From Methanobacteriota archaeon (GTDB lineage: Archaea; Halobacteriota; Methanomicrobia; Methanomicrobiales; Methanoculleaceae), in assembly GCA_030446015.1 (NCBI GenBank), contig JASUSO010000011.1, positions 1 through 43,917 of the forward strand: 43,917 nt of DNA. Direction: 5' to 3'. Shown here one piece after another: positions 8,416 to 17,431 of the stretch. Below the pieces are notes generated by a model that worked only from the letters and a program-made list of their open reading frames with translations, had not been told where the DNA came from and searched no databases. Made by a program: the position numbers and the translations under genes. Positions within the stretch are counted from its first letter, which is position 1, and every line of letters starts with the position of its first letter.

Positions 8416-11070
8416 TCAGTCGTCCTCGTCCCTGCCGTCGTCACGCCGGCCGTTCCCACTCACCGTATCCGGTCGTTCCCGGTCATCGCCTCCCTCTTGA
8501 TCGTCATTCTCCCCGGCCATGCTCCGGTCATCGTTCTCCCCATCGCCTTTTCGGTCGCCGGTATCGTCGTCTAACTCGCTCAGGTCATCACCGCTCTCCC
8601 GCACAGGTTCCCGCTCGCCGGCAGCATTGTCGTCATCGGCGGTCGCGTTCACCGGAGCCTCAGGACCTTCGGTCACGGCCGGCCCGCCCTGCTCGCCGCT
8701 CCGCTGCTCCTGCCCATCGCCTGTTCCGCCCCCGGCGGGAGCCTCATTCTCCGGCCCGCCGGACGGGGTGCCGGGAGGCGGGGTGAGAGAGAGGACCAGT
8801 CCCGCACTCCTGACGACCACCTCACCTCCGCCGACCGTGAACGGGGCGGTCGTCCCGGTCGAGGGGTCGGCGTGGCTGTCCCGGCCGGGAGTCGTAAAGA
8901 CGTAGTCGTCCGGCGCAGTGAACGCAACGGAGTAATCTCCGGGCGGGAGCGGGCCGAAGAGATACATGGAGAGGCGGCTGTCGTGGTACCGGGTCCGGGT
9001 CGATGCCGCCACGTTCCCGTCCGCGTCCAGGAGGCTGACCTCGACGTCCGTCAGGCCGGAGGTCTCGTCCAGGACACCGTCCCGGTTGTCGTCGCTCCAC
9101 GTCGTCCCGAGCACCCACCCGTAGGCCGCCGCCGGGGTTCCGGGCAGGACATTCCCGACGAGCCCCGCATTCAGGGTCTGCCGGCCGGCCCCGCCCTCGG
9201 CGAAGATCACGCCACCGTCGAGAGGGGCGGCGTGGTTGTCCTGACCCGGGACGGTGCAGGAATACCCGTCCGGGAGGACGAACTCAACGCCGGCGTAGCC
9301 GACGGAGGGGATGGTCCCGAACCGGTATGACCCGTCCGGGCCGGTGGCGGTGTAGTCAATCAGGGTCCGCTTGCCGATCAGCCGCACGTTGATCCCGGGG
9401 ATGCCCGGTTCATCGGGATCCCGGGCACCGTCACCGTTCAGGTCGTACCAGACCGCCCCCGAGAGTGAACCGTTTTCGGCGCCGCCGGTCTGATTATTGC
9501 CGTCGTCATCATCGCCGTCGTCGCCGGTCGGCGTCACGGTCGGAGACGGTGCAGCCGTCATCGTCGGAGACGGTGTGGGCGTCACCGTCGGAGACGGTGT
9601 GGGCGTCACCGTCGGCGTGGCCGTGGGTGTCGGAGTCACGGTGGGCGCAGGCGTCGGAGTCACCGTCGGAACTTTGGTCGGGGTCGGCGAGGGGGTCCCC
9701 GCCGGTGCCGTCACGACCGGTGACGGGGCGGCAGTCGCCGTTGCTGCCGGAGCCGGCGTCTTCTGGGAGACTATCGGTGCTTTCGAGGGTTTGGAGGGTG
9801 TCGCCGTGGGGACGGGCGTCGGGGTGGCGGTCGGTGTCGGTGTCGGCGTGGGCTCCGGCCCCAGTTTCATCGCCCAGGCATCCGTGTTCGCCGTCCCTCC
9901 GCGCACCGTGGTGTTGAACGTCCCTGCAAAGACGAACTCTCCCGGAGCGGACTCAATGAGCGATGATGCCGCATCACCGGGGTTTTCGCCACCGAACGTC
10001 CGACTCCATGCCACCGCTCCACCAGAGTCGGTCGCGACCAGCCAGGCGTCAGTATCGTCAACCCCGGGGTACGCCGTCTCCCCGGCGAAGAGGTAACCGC
10101 CGTCAGGAGTCTCGATGACGGCCGCCGCCGTCTCGTTCACACCGAAGTCGCCGTAGATCCAGTTCCAGACGATATCGCCATCCGGCGTGAGTTTGATGAG
10201 GAGGGCGTCGGTATCGACCGTCACGTTGTCCGGCCGCTCCGTGAACGTGCCGGCGACGAGCAGGTTGCCATCGGAGGTGTTGATCACCGCCCGGCAGGCA
10301 TCGTCGTCGGGACTGCCGAATGTCCTGTTCCAGACCTCGTTACCCGACCCGTCCAGCCGGACAACCCAGACGTCGGCCATGCCCGCTCCCGAGGACTCGG
10401 TGCTGCCGGCGACGACGAAGTCACCGCCGGGGATCCGGGTGACGGCGTTCGCGGCGTTCTCTCCCGCTCCGCCGAACGTCCGGTTCCAGACCTCATCACC
10501 CGTCTCGTTCACCCTGACCACCCAGGCCGAGGACTCATTCCCCTCCCGCGGTGCGATGGATCCGACGAAGACGTAGCCCCCGTCTTCCGCCTCGACGACC
10601 GCGGCTGCCGTGGCGTTGTCTTCGGGGCCACCGTAGGTCCGGTTCCAGACCTCGCCACCGGAGGGGTCGATCTCCACGAGCCAGGCATCGGTATCGGCCA
10701 CCCTCTCGTTCATGACGAGGGTGACGTTCCCGGCGAGGAGGAGGTTGCCGCTGCCGGTCCGGATGATGGCGTGCGCAGCGTCGCCTTCCTTCCCGCCGTA
10801 TGTCCTGTTCCACTCCTCGCCGCCGTCCGGCGCGAGCCGGATCACCCAGGCGTCCGTCTTCCCCTCACCGAACGACGCCGTCTCCCCGGCAAGGAAGAGT
10901 CCGGTGCCGCCGGGGTTGGGAACGGCCGCGTATGCCGCGTCGTACGCATCGGGTCCGCCGTACGTCCGGTTCCAGATAACCGCAGGATCCCCTGTCTGCG
11001 CTCCCGCGCCTGCAGCGAGCGCGAGTGCCGCGAGCAGGATGATCAATAACCAGGTGCCGCGTCGCATCAT
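8416..11070 (-). CDS. Large surface protein: beta-propeller, Pro/Thr stalk, two SdrD B-like domains
   Basis: 884 residues from ATG 11070 (AGGAGAGG just upstream; ATG 11067 equally possible). Signal peptide [22 protein letters not shown]. Residues about 30-405 hold seven repeats of about 55 residues, each starting near VWNRTYGG and containing GDAWVVRL-type strands, consistent with a seven-bladed propeller. Residues about 405-527 are a Pro/Thr stalk of [14 protein letters not shown] type. Residues about 533-645 and 648-763 are two SdrD B-like domains with [14 protein letters not shown] and [13 protein letters not shown] loops. A strongly charged, disordered tail rich in D, E, R and G ends the protein. 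No sortase or PGF-type anchor is evident. Five blades carry N-R-T glycosylation sequons at the same place. Probably an extracellular adhesin or S-layer-associated protein; ligand unknown. Confidence 0.88.
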   Translation of the reverse strand: MMRRGTWLLIILLAALALAAGAGAQTGDPAVIWNRTYGGPDAYDAAYAAVPNPGGTGLFLAGETASFGEGKTDAWVIRLAPDGGEEWNRTYGGKEGDAAHAIIRTGSGNLLLAGNVTLVMNERVADTDAWLVEIDPSGGEVWNRTYGGPEDNATAAAVVEAEDGGYVFVGSIAPREGNESSAWVVRVNETGDEVWNRTFGGAGENAANAVTRIPGGDFVVAGSTESSGAGMADVWVVRLDGSGNEVWNRTFGSPDDDACRAVINTSDGNLLVAGTFTERPDNVTVDTDALLIKLTPDGDIVWNWIYGDFGVNETAAAVIETPDGGYLFAGETAYPGVDDTDAWLVATDSGGAVAWSRTFGGENPGDAASSLIESAPGEFVFAGTFNTTVRGGTANTDAWAMKLGPEPTPTPTPTATPTPVPTATPSKPSKAPIVSQKTPAPAATATAAPSPVVTAPAGTPSPTPTKVPTVTPTPAPTVTPTPTATPTVTPTPSPTVTPTPSPTMTAAPSPTVTPTGDDGDDDDGNNQTGGAENGSLSGAVWYDLNGDGARDPDEPGIPGINVRLIGKRTLIDYTATGPDGSYRFGTIPSVGYAGVEFVLPDGYSCTVPGQDNHAAPLDGGVIFAEGGAGRQTLNAGLVGNVLPGTPAAAYGWVLGTTWSDDNRDGVLDETSGLTDVEVSLLDADGNVAASTRTRYHDSRLSMYLFGPLPPGDYSVAFTAPDDYVFTTPGRDSHADPSTGTTAPFTVGGGEVVVRSAGLVLSLTPPPGTPSGGPENEAPAGGGTGDGQEQRSGEQGGPAVTEGPEAPVNATADDDNAAGEREPVRESGDDLSELDDDTGDRKGDGENDDRSMAGENDDQEGGDDRERPDTVSGNGRRDDGRDEDD

Positions 11071-11180
11071 GTACCTCTCCTCGTCTCCACCCCGGGGACG
11101 GCCCGATATCGACGAAGGCCGGGCCTCCGGCGGAGCCATCGGATCTCACGCCGCCGCGGGGTCTGCACTCCAATAGCGCA

Positions 11181-11194
11181 ATTATTATAATAAT
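11181..11194. promoter_or_regulatory. AT palindrome in the promoter region of the large surface protein
   Basis: ATTATTATAATAAT, a perfect 14-base palindrome 111-124 bases upstream of the ATG at 11070. It is the only AT-rich patch near this gene and the likely TATA region. The arrangement parallels the palindrome upstream of the smaller SdrD-type gene. Confidence 0.4.
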
Positions 11195-11302
11195 CTTATT
11201 TCAAAATCGGGCCCGGGTCTTCCCGGGCGTTCTCCCCGGGGGCACGACCACACTCCACAACCATCAATACGCTTATGAACAAATTCTTGATAGAAGACCC
11301 GC

Positions 11303-11818
11303 ATGAAACTCTTGCTTGCGATTGCACCCGAACGGTTCAGGGACGAGGAACTGGAGATCCCGAGACGCACCTTCGAAGAGGCCGGGATCGGCACCGATCT
11401 CGCCTCAACTGTCGCCGGCACGTGCACGGGGATGCTGGGATGCACCGCGGAGGCGACGATGACGTTTGACGACGTCGATCCCGACGACTACGCCGGGATC
11501 GTGATCGTGGGCGGCAGCGGCTCGCAGGAGCATCTCTGGGGAAGCAAACGGCTCCGTGATCTCGTCCGGTCGTTCTTCGAACAGGGCAAGGTCGTCGCCG
11601 CCATCTGCCTCGCGCCGGTCGTGCTGGCACGGGCAGGCGTCCTCGCCGGGCGGCAGGCGACGGTATACCCGAGCCCGGCGGCCGTCGCGGAGATGAAGAA
11701 AGCGGGAGCGAACCTCCTCGAGATCCCCGTCGTCGCCGATATGCAGGTCGTGACCGCGAACGGCCCCGGGGCCGCCGCACAGTTCGCCGACACCATCATC
11801 ACGAAACTGGAATGTTAG
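11303..11818 (+). CDS. DJ-1/PfpI family protein
   Basis: 171 residues, full length. Glu18 (ELEIP) and Cys102 in the nucleophile elbow VAAICLAPVVLARAG match the conserved Glu-Cys pair of the DJ-1/PfpI superfamily. The residue after Cys is Leu, not the His found in PfpI-type proteases, so this is more likely a redox or glyoxalase/deglycase-type member than a protease. No signal peptide. The stop overlaps the start of the next gene by seven bases, so the two are one transcription unit. Exact substrate cannot be told from sequence. Confidence 0.88.
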   Translation: MKLLLAIAPERFRDEELEIPRRTFEEAGIGTDLASTVAGTCTGMLGCTAEATMTFDDVDPDDYAGIVIVGGSGSQEHLWGSKRLRDLVRSFFEQGKVVAAICLAPVVLARAGVLAGRQATVYPSPAAVAEMKKAGANLLEIPVVADMQVVTANGPGAAAQFADTIITKLEC

Positions 11819-12525
11819 ACGACATGCGCACCGACGGCGTGAGCCCGGCGGACTGCACCCTGGTGATCCCCGCATACAACGAGGAGCGGAGGATCCGGTC
11901 GCTCCTCGACGACGTCTCGGGTTTTAAGGGCAAACTCGTCTTCGTCTGCGACGGGACCGACGCCACCGCAGAGATCATCGGCGCGTTCGCGGAGGCCCAC
12001 CCGTCGCTCTCCATCCGGTGCCTGACGTTTCCGACCCGGCTCGGGAAAGGTGGAGGCGTCGTTGCCGGCATGAAAGCGGCAACGACACCCTATGTCGGCT
12101 ACATGGACGCAGACGGTTCGACCGCGCTCTCCGAGATGGAGCGGCTCTTCGGCCGTCTTGCAACCGCAGACGGCGCCATCGGTTCGCGCTGGGTTCCGGG
12201 CTCGGTCCTCCCCGTGCGGCAGGGGCTCCGACGCCGGGTCGAGAGCCGGCTCTTCAACCTCATGGTCAGGGCGCTCTTCGGGCTTGATTATCGCGACACC
12301 CAGTGCGGCGCGAAGGTCTTCCGGAGAGATGCACTCAACTCCGTTCTCTCCTCGATCCGGTCGACCGGGTTCGAGTTCGACGTCGAACTCCTCTGGCGGC
12401 TGCGCCGGAACGGCTACCGGGTGGAGGAGGTCCCGATCACCTGGGAGAACCGGGACGAGTCGAAGGTGGCGACATCGGATGCGAAGGCGATGTTGTTCGG
12501 GATGATCCGGCTCCGGTTCGGGTGA
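11812..12525 (+). CDS. Family 2 glycosyltransferase, dolichyl-phosphate hexosyltransferase type
   Basis: 237 residues. The GT2 start CTLVIPAYNEERRI, LVFVCDGTDATAEI, the donor-site acidic motif YMDADGST, and GSRWVPGS are all present, and the acceptor part DTQCGAKVFRRDAL with GFEFDVELLWRL is typical of ALG5/DPM1-like enzymes that load a sugar onto dolichyl phosphate. No C-terminal membrane helices, as in short soluble DPM synthases. A role in N-glycan assembly on surface proteins such as the large sequon-rich protein nearby is plausible but inferred. The start overlaps the DJ-1/PfpI stop; ATG 11824 is an alternative. Confidence 0.88.
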   Translation: MLDDMRTDGVSPADCTLVIPAYNEERRIRSLLDDVSGFKGKLVFVCDGTDATAEIIGAFAEAHPSLSIRCLTFPTRLGKGGGVVAGMKAATTPYVGYMDADGSTALSEMERLFGRLATADGAIGSRWVPGSVLPVRQGLRRRVESRLFNLMVRALFGLDYRDTQCGAKVFRRDALNSVLSSIRSTGFEFDVELLWRLRRNGYRVEEVPITWENRDESKVATSDAKAMLFGMIRLRFG

Positions 12526-12617
12526 CACACGCTTCTTCTTCACGACAGCCCCGGCCCCTCCCCGCGCCGGAACGGATCGCCGGGTTTTAACGTTCTTCAG
12601 CCAAAGGATCTCTGCAG

Positions 12618-13580
12618 GTGAACCGGGTGATTGAGAAGACGGTCTTCGTGGAGGGGATCAGCGGTGGACTGCAGGTCGACGCGCCCTTCGTGGTGGATAC
12701 GGCGGAGCTCCGGGAGAAGCGGGGCGGCAAGTACATCCAGCTCGCCATCTCCGACCGGACCGGCCAGTGCGCCTGCAAGGTCTGGGGAACGGCGGATCAG
12801 ACCCCGGAGCAGATCGAAGCGTTCTACCGCGCGATCCGGACCGGCGAGGTCTACCGGATCCAGGGTTACGCGAAGGTCTTCAACGGAACCTGCGAGGTCA
12901 ACGTGAACGACGGGATCGGGCACTTCGCCAGTCCGGCGGCCCCCGACGGGCTGGACCCGTCCCTCTTCGTCTACGCGCCCGTCGACCGCGACGCCGTCCG
13001 GGAGTCGCTGGGCCGGATGGCCGCGAAGATCGAGGATCCCGGCGTATCCTCCCTCGTCTCCGCGGTGATGAACGGCACCCCGGGGTTCTTCGAGGCGCCC
13101 GCGGCAAAACGCCGGCACCACGCCTACATGGGAGGGCTTGCGGAGCATACCCTCGAGACCGCGGAGATTGCCCTCTCGCTCGCGAACACCATCGCCAGGG
13201 CGGAGATGGACACCGACGTCCTCCTCGCCGGGGCGCTCCTCCACGACGTCGGCAAAGCGTCCTGCTTCTGCCGCCGGGGGTTCACGTTCGTCGCGCTCCC
13301 CGACTACAGCCTCGTCGGGCATACCGCGATTGGGGCCGCGGCGCTGATGAAACACTCCGCCGGGGTCGATCCCGCGCGGTTCGCGCATATCCTCCATATC
13401 GTGATCTCGCACCACGGCCCCCACGGCGAGATCCAGCCCCGGACGCCCGAGGCGTGGGCGGTCCACTTCGCCGACAACACGAGCGCTACCCTCCGGAGCG
13501 TCTGCGACGATGCATGCGATCTCACGCCAGGAGAGGAGCGGCAGGGGGCACGGACGCGGCAGCCGGTCTATCGGTTCTGA
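12618..13580 (+). CDS. OB-fold plus HD-domain protein, YhaM-like 3'-5' exoribonuclease family
   Basis: 320 residues from a GTG start. An N-terminal OB-fold (KYIQLAISDRTGQCACKVWG, residues about 10-100) is followed by an HD phosphohydrolase domain with H177 (GLAEHTLE), the HD pair at 209-210 (GALLHDVGK) and HH at 265-266 (IVISHHGPHG). This is the architecture of YhaM, a Mn-dependent 3'-5' exoribonuclease, and of related nucleic-acid-binding HD proteins. Metal ligands look intact. The protein is soluble and lies alone between the glycosyltransferase and the copper operon. Whether the archaeal member degrades RNA or DNA is not shown by sequence. Confidence 0.85.
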   Translation: MNRVIEKTVFVEGISGGLQVDAPFVVDTAELREKRGGKYIQLAISDRTGQCACKVWGTADQTPEQIEAFYRAIRTGEVYRIQGYAKVFNGTCEVNVNDGIGHFASPAAPDGLDPSLFVYAPVDRDAVRESLGRMAAKIEDPGVSSLVSAVMNGTPGFFEAPAAKRRHHAYMGGLAEHTLETAEIALSLANTIARAEMDTDVLLAGALLHDVGKASCFCRRGFTFVALPDYSLVGHTAIGAAALMKHSAGVDPARFAHILHIVISHHGPHGEIQPRTPEAWAVHFADNTSATLRSVCDDACDLTPGEERQGARTRQPVYRF

Positions 13581-13711
13581 GAGATACCGCAGGCACACGG
13601 CGGCGTAAACCATATGCCGCTATATCAAAAATACCCCCAGTCTTGGACTGGATTCGACAATATCCCATTATTCTTTGAGTATAAGTGCTTTGTGATCCAC
13701 TCCGGGGGTAC

Positions 13712-13717
13712 AAAAAA
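13712..13717 (-). terminator. T-run terminator of the copper operon
   Basis: Six A on the + strand, immediately after the YHS gene stop at 13719 on the minus strand. Confidence 0.4.
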
Positions 13718-13718
13718 G

Positions 13719-13868
13719 TTACGACCCCTTCAGATACGCTTCGGGGTCGCGCTCGAAGAGCTTCTTGCACCCCGGGGCGCAGAAGTAGTAGGTCTTCCCC
13801 CTGTACTCGCTCGTGAACTTCGCCGTCGCCTCGTCGACGTCCATCTTGCATACCGGATCAACTGCCAT
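13719..13868 (-). CDS. YHS-domain metal-binding protein, 49 residues
   Basis: The translation starts [18 protein letters not shown] and continues with [16 protein letters not shown], ending EAYLKGS. The DPVCKM opening and the YYFCxxxCKxxF segment are the YHS-domain signature, with three Cys able to bind copper or another soft metal. The ATG lies inside the 3' end of the copper ATPase gene (11-base overlap), so the two are translationally coupled. YHS domains are often fused to or found next to copper ATPases, where they are thought to deliver or sense the metal. It is a complete domain despite its size. Confidence 0.9.
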   Translation of the reverse strand: MAVDPVCKMDVDEATAKFTSEYRGKTYYFCAPGCKKLFERDPEAYLKGS

Positions 13869-16323
13869 AGGTCTCGACCTCCGATAAGATCCCTCTCTTC
13901 ACCGGAGGTATATATGTCTTGAGCAGCAGCGAGAGCGAGACGACCGTCACCGACGAGAGGGCCATCGCGAGCGCCGCAAACTCCGGCCGGAAGGTGATGC
14001 CGAAGAAGGGGTAGAGCACCCCTGCGGCGAGGGGGATGAGCGCGGAGTTGTAGGCGAACGCCCAGAAGAGGTTCTGCTTGATCCGGCTCATCACCTTCCG
14101 GGAGAGTTCGACGGCCGCGACGGCGTCGATGAGGTCGTCGCGGATGAGGACGATATCCCCGCTCTCGATGGCGACGTCGGTCCCGCTCCCGATGGCGATC
14201 CCGACGTCCGCCTGGGCGAGCGCCGGGGCGTCGTTGATCCCGTCGCCGACGAAGGCCACGACCTCGCCCCGCACCTGGAGGGCCCGGACCTCCTCGGCCT
14301 TCTCCTGCGGCAGCACCCCAGCGTGGACGTCCGTGATCCCGACCTCGCGGGCGATGGCGTTCGCCGTCCGCTCATTGTCGCCGGTGATCATCACGACCGA
14401 TAACCCCATCCGTTTCAGTTCCGCGATGGCGACCCGCGTCGTCGGCTTGAGAGTATCGGCGATGGCGATGATGCCCGCGAGACTGCCGCCTATGGCGACG
14501 AAGACCGCGGTCTTCCCCACGTCCTGAAACGCGGTCACCCGCACCCCGGCATCCGGCGGGACGGCGATGCCGCGCTCTTCAAGGAACGGCTGGTTCCCGA
14601 TGAGGACCTCCTTTTTCTCCACCACAGCGCTGACCCCCCGGCCGCCGAAGGTCGTGAACCGCTCCGATGCCGGGATGCCGACCCCGGCGCTCTCCGCCCG
14701 CCGGACGACCGCCTCCGCGAGCGGGTGCTGCGAGTTCTTCTCGACCGCCGCGGCGACCGCAAGCAGCAGGTCCTCCGGAACCCCGAGCGCGACGATATCG
14801 GTGACGTCGGGTTTCCCCCGGGTGAGCGTCCCGGTCTTGTCGAAGACGACCGCGGTAAGTTTCTCCGAGACCTCGAGCGCTTCGCCGTTGCGTATCAGCA
14901 GCCCGAGTTCGGCACCCCGCCCGATCCCGACGGTCACGGCGGTCGGAGTGGCGAGGCCGAGCGCACAGGGGCAGGCGACGACCAGGATGGAGATCAGCAC
15001 CGTGAGCGCAAAGAGGAGCGAGGAGCCGAACCCCACGTACCAGACCAGGAAAGCCCCGGCCGCGATCGCGAGGATGACCGGGATGAAGTAGGAGACCGCG
15101 ATGTCGGCGATCCGCTCCACCGGAGGCTTCGAGCCCTGGGCGTCCCGGACGAGCCTGATGATCTGCGCGAGTACCATATCCTTCCCGATCTTCTCGGCAC
15201 GGATCCGGAGCACACCGTTCACGTTCAGGGTGCCGCCGACGACCCCATCCCCCTCCGCTTTATCGACCGGGATGGGTTCGCCGGTGATCATCGACTCGTC
15301 CACCGAACTCTCGCCGCCGACGACCGTCCCGTCCACCGGCACCTTCTCGCCCGGCCGGACCAGGATGACGTCGCCGACGACGACCGCCTCGACCGGGACC
15401 TCGACCTCTTTGCCGTCCCGGATCACCGTCGCGGTCTTCGGGCGGAGCCCGATCAGTTTCTTGATGGCTTCAGACGTCCGCCCTTTCGCCCGGGCTTCGA
15501 GGTAGCGCCCGAGGGTCAGGAACGCCGCGAGCATCACCGCGGTCTCGTAGAAGTTGAAGTCAGGGGTGAGGACGATCTGGAAGGTCCCAAGGAGGCTTGC
15601 GCCGTAGGCGACGCCGATCCCCATCGCGTACATGACGTCCATCGTCAGCGCCCGGTTCCGGAGCGCGGCGGCCGCGGCCCGGAAGATGGGGGCGCTGACG
15701 TAGAGGAAGACCGGCAGGGTGATGACGAGCATGACGAGGTTCATGGAGACCGGGAGGGCTTCCATCCCCGGCATACCGAGGAGCATGTAGAAGAAGAGCG
15801 GAATGCTCACCGCAAACCCGACGACGAACCGGCGGAACTTGTCCCGGAGGTCTTCCTCCCGCATCCGGGCCTCGACGTCTTCGGGGACCTCCTCCTGAAG
15901 GCCGAGATACTGGTAGCCGGCATCTTCCACGGCGGTCCGGATATCCGCGGTCGTGACGAGCGCGGGGTTGTAGACGACGCGTACGTTCTCGTTTGCGAGG
16001 TTGACGCGGGCCTCGTAGACACCGTCGAGGTCGCCGAGCGAGGCCTCGATCACCTGAGCGCAGCTCGCGCAGACCATCCCCCCGACCCTGATGGTAGCCT
16101 CGTTCCTGACGACCTCGTAGCCGGCGTCCGAGACCGTCCTCTCAAGGTCGGCGAGGGTTGCCTTAGCCGGGTCGTATTCGACGACAGCGGTCTCGTTTGC
16201 GAGGTTGACCCGGGCATCGTGGACGCCGTCCCGGCCCTTGAGGGCGCGTTCCACGTTGAGCGCGCAGGACGCACAGTGCATCCCGGAGATCCTCAGTTCC
16301 GCCTTTCTCTTCTCCTCCGGCAT
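13858..16323 (-). CDS. copA: Copper-translocating P1B-type ATPase
   Basis: 821 residues from ATG 16323, which has GAGGTG six bases upstream (the open frame to 16383 is not needed). Two N-terminal heavy-metal-associated domains, with CxxC in GMHCASC (residues 14-20) and GMVCASC (82-88), precede eight predicted membrane helices. The transport motif CPC ([12 protein letters not shown]) is near residue 451, the phosphorylated Asp in DKTGT near 495, and the hinge [10 protein letters not shown] follows. CPC with two HMA domains indicates Cu(I), possibly Ag(I), export. It is co-transcribed with the overlapping YHS gene and diverges from the HEAT-repeat genes. Promoter: TATAAAAATCC on the minus strand near 16424-16434. 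Confidence 0.95.
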   Translation of the reverse strand: MPEEKRKAELRISGMHCASCALNVERALKGRDGVHDARVNLANETAVVEYDPAKATLADLERTVSDAGYEVVRNEATIRVGGMVCASCAQVIEASLGDLDGVYEARVNLANENVRVVYNPALVTTADIRTAVEDAGYQYLGLQEEVPEDVEARMREEDLRDKFRRFVVGFAVSIPLFFYMLLGMPGMEALPVSMNLVMLVITLPVFLYVSAPIFRAAAAALRNRALTMDVMYAMGIGVAYGASLLGTFQIVLTPDFNFYETAVMLAAFLTLGRYLEARAKGRTSEAIKKLIGLRPKTATVIRDGKEVEVPVEAVVVGDVILVRPGEKVPVDGTVVGGESSVDESMITGEPIPVDKAEGDGVVGGTLNVNGVLRIRAEKIGKDMVLAQIIRLVRDAQGSKPPVERIADIAVSYFIPVILAIAAGAFLVWYVGFGSSLLFALTVLISILVVACPCALGLATPTAVTVGIGRGAELGLLIRNGEALEVSEKLTAVVFDKTGTLTRGKPDVTDIVALGVPEDLLLAVAAAVEKNSQHPLAEAVVRRAESAGVGIPASERFTTFGGRGVSAVVEKKEVLIGNQPFLEERGIAVPPDAGVRVTAFQDVGKTAVFVAIGGSLAGIIAIADTLKPTTRVAIAELKRMGLSVVMITGDNERTANAIAREVGITDVHAGVLPQEKAEEVRALQVRGEVVAFVGDGINDAPALAQADVGIAIGSGTDVAIESGDIVLIRDDLIDAVAAVELSRKVMSRIKQNLFWAFAYNSALIPLAAGVLYPFFGITFRPEFAALAMALSSVTVVSLSLLLKTYIPPVKRGILSEVETYGS

Positions 16324-16423
16324 GATATTCACCTCGCCCTGTGCGGATAAAATACCTGCTCTCGCCGGCCCGTCTTCGCGCACCCCGTCCCGGGAGAGGC
16401 CGGATTCTCAATACGGCCTGCAG

Positions 16424-16452
16424 GATTTTTATACACAATATTATTATATTCA
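16424..16452. promoter_or_regulatory. Divergent promoter region between copA and the HEAT-repeat genes
   Basis: An AT-rich block in a GC-rich setting. On the minus strand GTATAAAAATCC is the likely copA TATA box. On the + strand ATATTATTATATT (from about 16438) is placed for the HEAT gene, whose GTG at 16489 is preceded by GAGGTGAT at 16477-16484. Confidence 0.5.
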
Positions 16453-16488
16453 TGGCAGGTTATATCGCCTCACTCTGAGGTGATTCTG

Positions 16489-17415
16489 GTGCAGAGACGG
16501 GATATTCCAGCAGGGGAAAAACAGTACGATGTCGAGCATCTGGCATCGAGGCAGGACGTCGACGGCCTGATCGAGGCGCTCCAGAGCGGCGACCCGGCCG
16601 TCCGCCGGAGAGCCGCCCTCGGCCTCGGCGCGCTCGGTGAGTGGCGGGGGGTGGATCCCCTCATCCGGGCGCTCACCGATCCGGTGCAGGACGTCCGGGA
16701 GGGGGCGGCGAACGCGCTCGTCATGGTCGGGACACCGGCGGTCGAACCGCTGATCGACGTCCTCGAAGGCCGCGGTGCTGCGGTCGGGTTGCCGCGGGAA
16801 GCATCCGGCGAAGGGCTGACACAGGTCGACCTCCTCGGGGGGCCCGAGGGGATACCGCCCGCGAAGAGGATGCTCCGGCACCATGGGGGCATCAGGCAGC
16901 ACGATGCCTTCGGCGGCCCGGAGGATATCAGGAGAGCGGGAGGCGGACGGGCCCGCGACAGTGAGGAGGGGCTCTCCCAGCACGACGCGTTGGGCGGTCC
17001 TGAAGATATCAGGAGATCAGGGGCCAGGATGGCGGTCGAAGGCGAGGAGGAGATCACCCAGCACGATCTCCTCGGCGGGCCCGGCGACATCGGGCCGAAA
17101 AAGATCCTCCGGCATCCTGAGATTGCGCAGCACGACCTCCTCGGCGGCCCGGAGGATGCAGAGGCGCACGAGGCCCTCTTCCCCGGTGCAAGGAAGGGAG
17201 GCGTCGTGACGGAGGGCGTTGTCCCCGGCACGGGGGTGCGGCGGGCGTACGCCGCCGTCATTCTCGGCGAGATCGCCGATCCGCGGGCGGAAGGGGCGCT
17301 CGGCCGGTCGATCTCCGACGCCGATCCCGCCGTCCGGCGGGCGGCCGAAGATGGGCTGGCACGGTTCCGGCAGAAACGGGGCGAGGCCACGCCCGTCCCA
17401 CCGGCGTCGCGGTGA
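16489..17415 (+). CDS. HEAT-repeat protein with a five-copy QHDxLGGPEDI insert
   Basis: 308 residues from GTG 16489, chosen because GAGGTGAT at 16477-16484 is an almost ideal ribosome site that overlaps the upstream GTG at 16480. Two PBS-lyase type HEAT repeats (VDGLIEALQSGDPAVRRRAA, VDPLIRALTDPVQDVREGAA) come first and one more near the end (RRAYAAVILGEIADPRAEGAL). Between them, residues about 112-223, lies a stretch with five copies of a QHDLLGGPEDI-like peptide spaced 22-27 residues apart. The tandem paralogue downstream has ordinary sequence there. HEAT repeats usually mediate protein binding; partner unknown. Likely an operon with the paralogue. Confidence 0.85.
   Translation: MQRRDIPAGEKQYDVEHLASRQDVDGLIEALQSGDPAVRRRAALGLGALGEWRGVDPLIRALTDPVQDVREGAANALVMVGTPAVEPLIDVLEGRGAAVGLPREASGEGLTQVDLLGGPEGIPPAKRMLRHHGGIRQHDAFGGPEDIRRAGGGRARDSEEGLSQHDALGGPEDIRRSGARMAVEGEEEITQHDLLGGPGDIGPKKILRHPEIAQHDLLGGPEDAEAHEALFPGARKGGVVTEGVVPGTGVRRAYAAVILGEIADPRAEGALGRSISDADPAVRRAAEDGLARFRQKRGEATPVPPASR
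16822..17157 (+). repeat. Five-copy peptide repeat inside the HEAT protein
   Basis: In the reading frame: QVDLLGGPEGI, QHDAFGGPEDI, QHDALGGPEDI, QHDLLGGPGDI and QHDLLGGPEDA. Linkers are 11-16 residues, polar and unlike one another, so the core is what is conserved. The invariant part is Q-x-D-x-x-G-G-P-x-[DG]. Confidence 0.85.
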
Positions 17416-17431
17416 TGAGGGGGTGAGAGCG

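Noticed and set aside
9537-9860. Minisatellite-like DNA repeats of GTCGGAGACGGTG type
   Set aside because: They are the coding sequence of the Pro/Thr stalk; codon bias for PTPT repeats explains the pattern.
14725-16350. Long open frame (over 500 codons) on the + strand opposite the copper ATPase
   Set aside because: High GC removes stop codons from antisense frames. Its translation is rich in Asp, Arg and Gly with no motif, and it mirrors the certain copA gene. The same applies to the long antisense frames opposite ligase (6110-7288), the COG3044-type ATPase (35192-36670), hisD (18417-19535) and pyrG (41232-42494).
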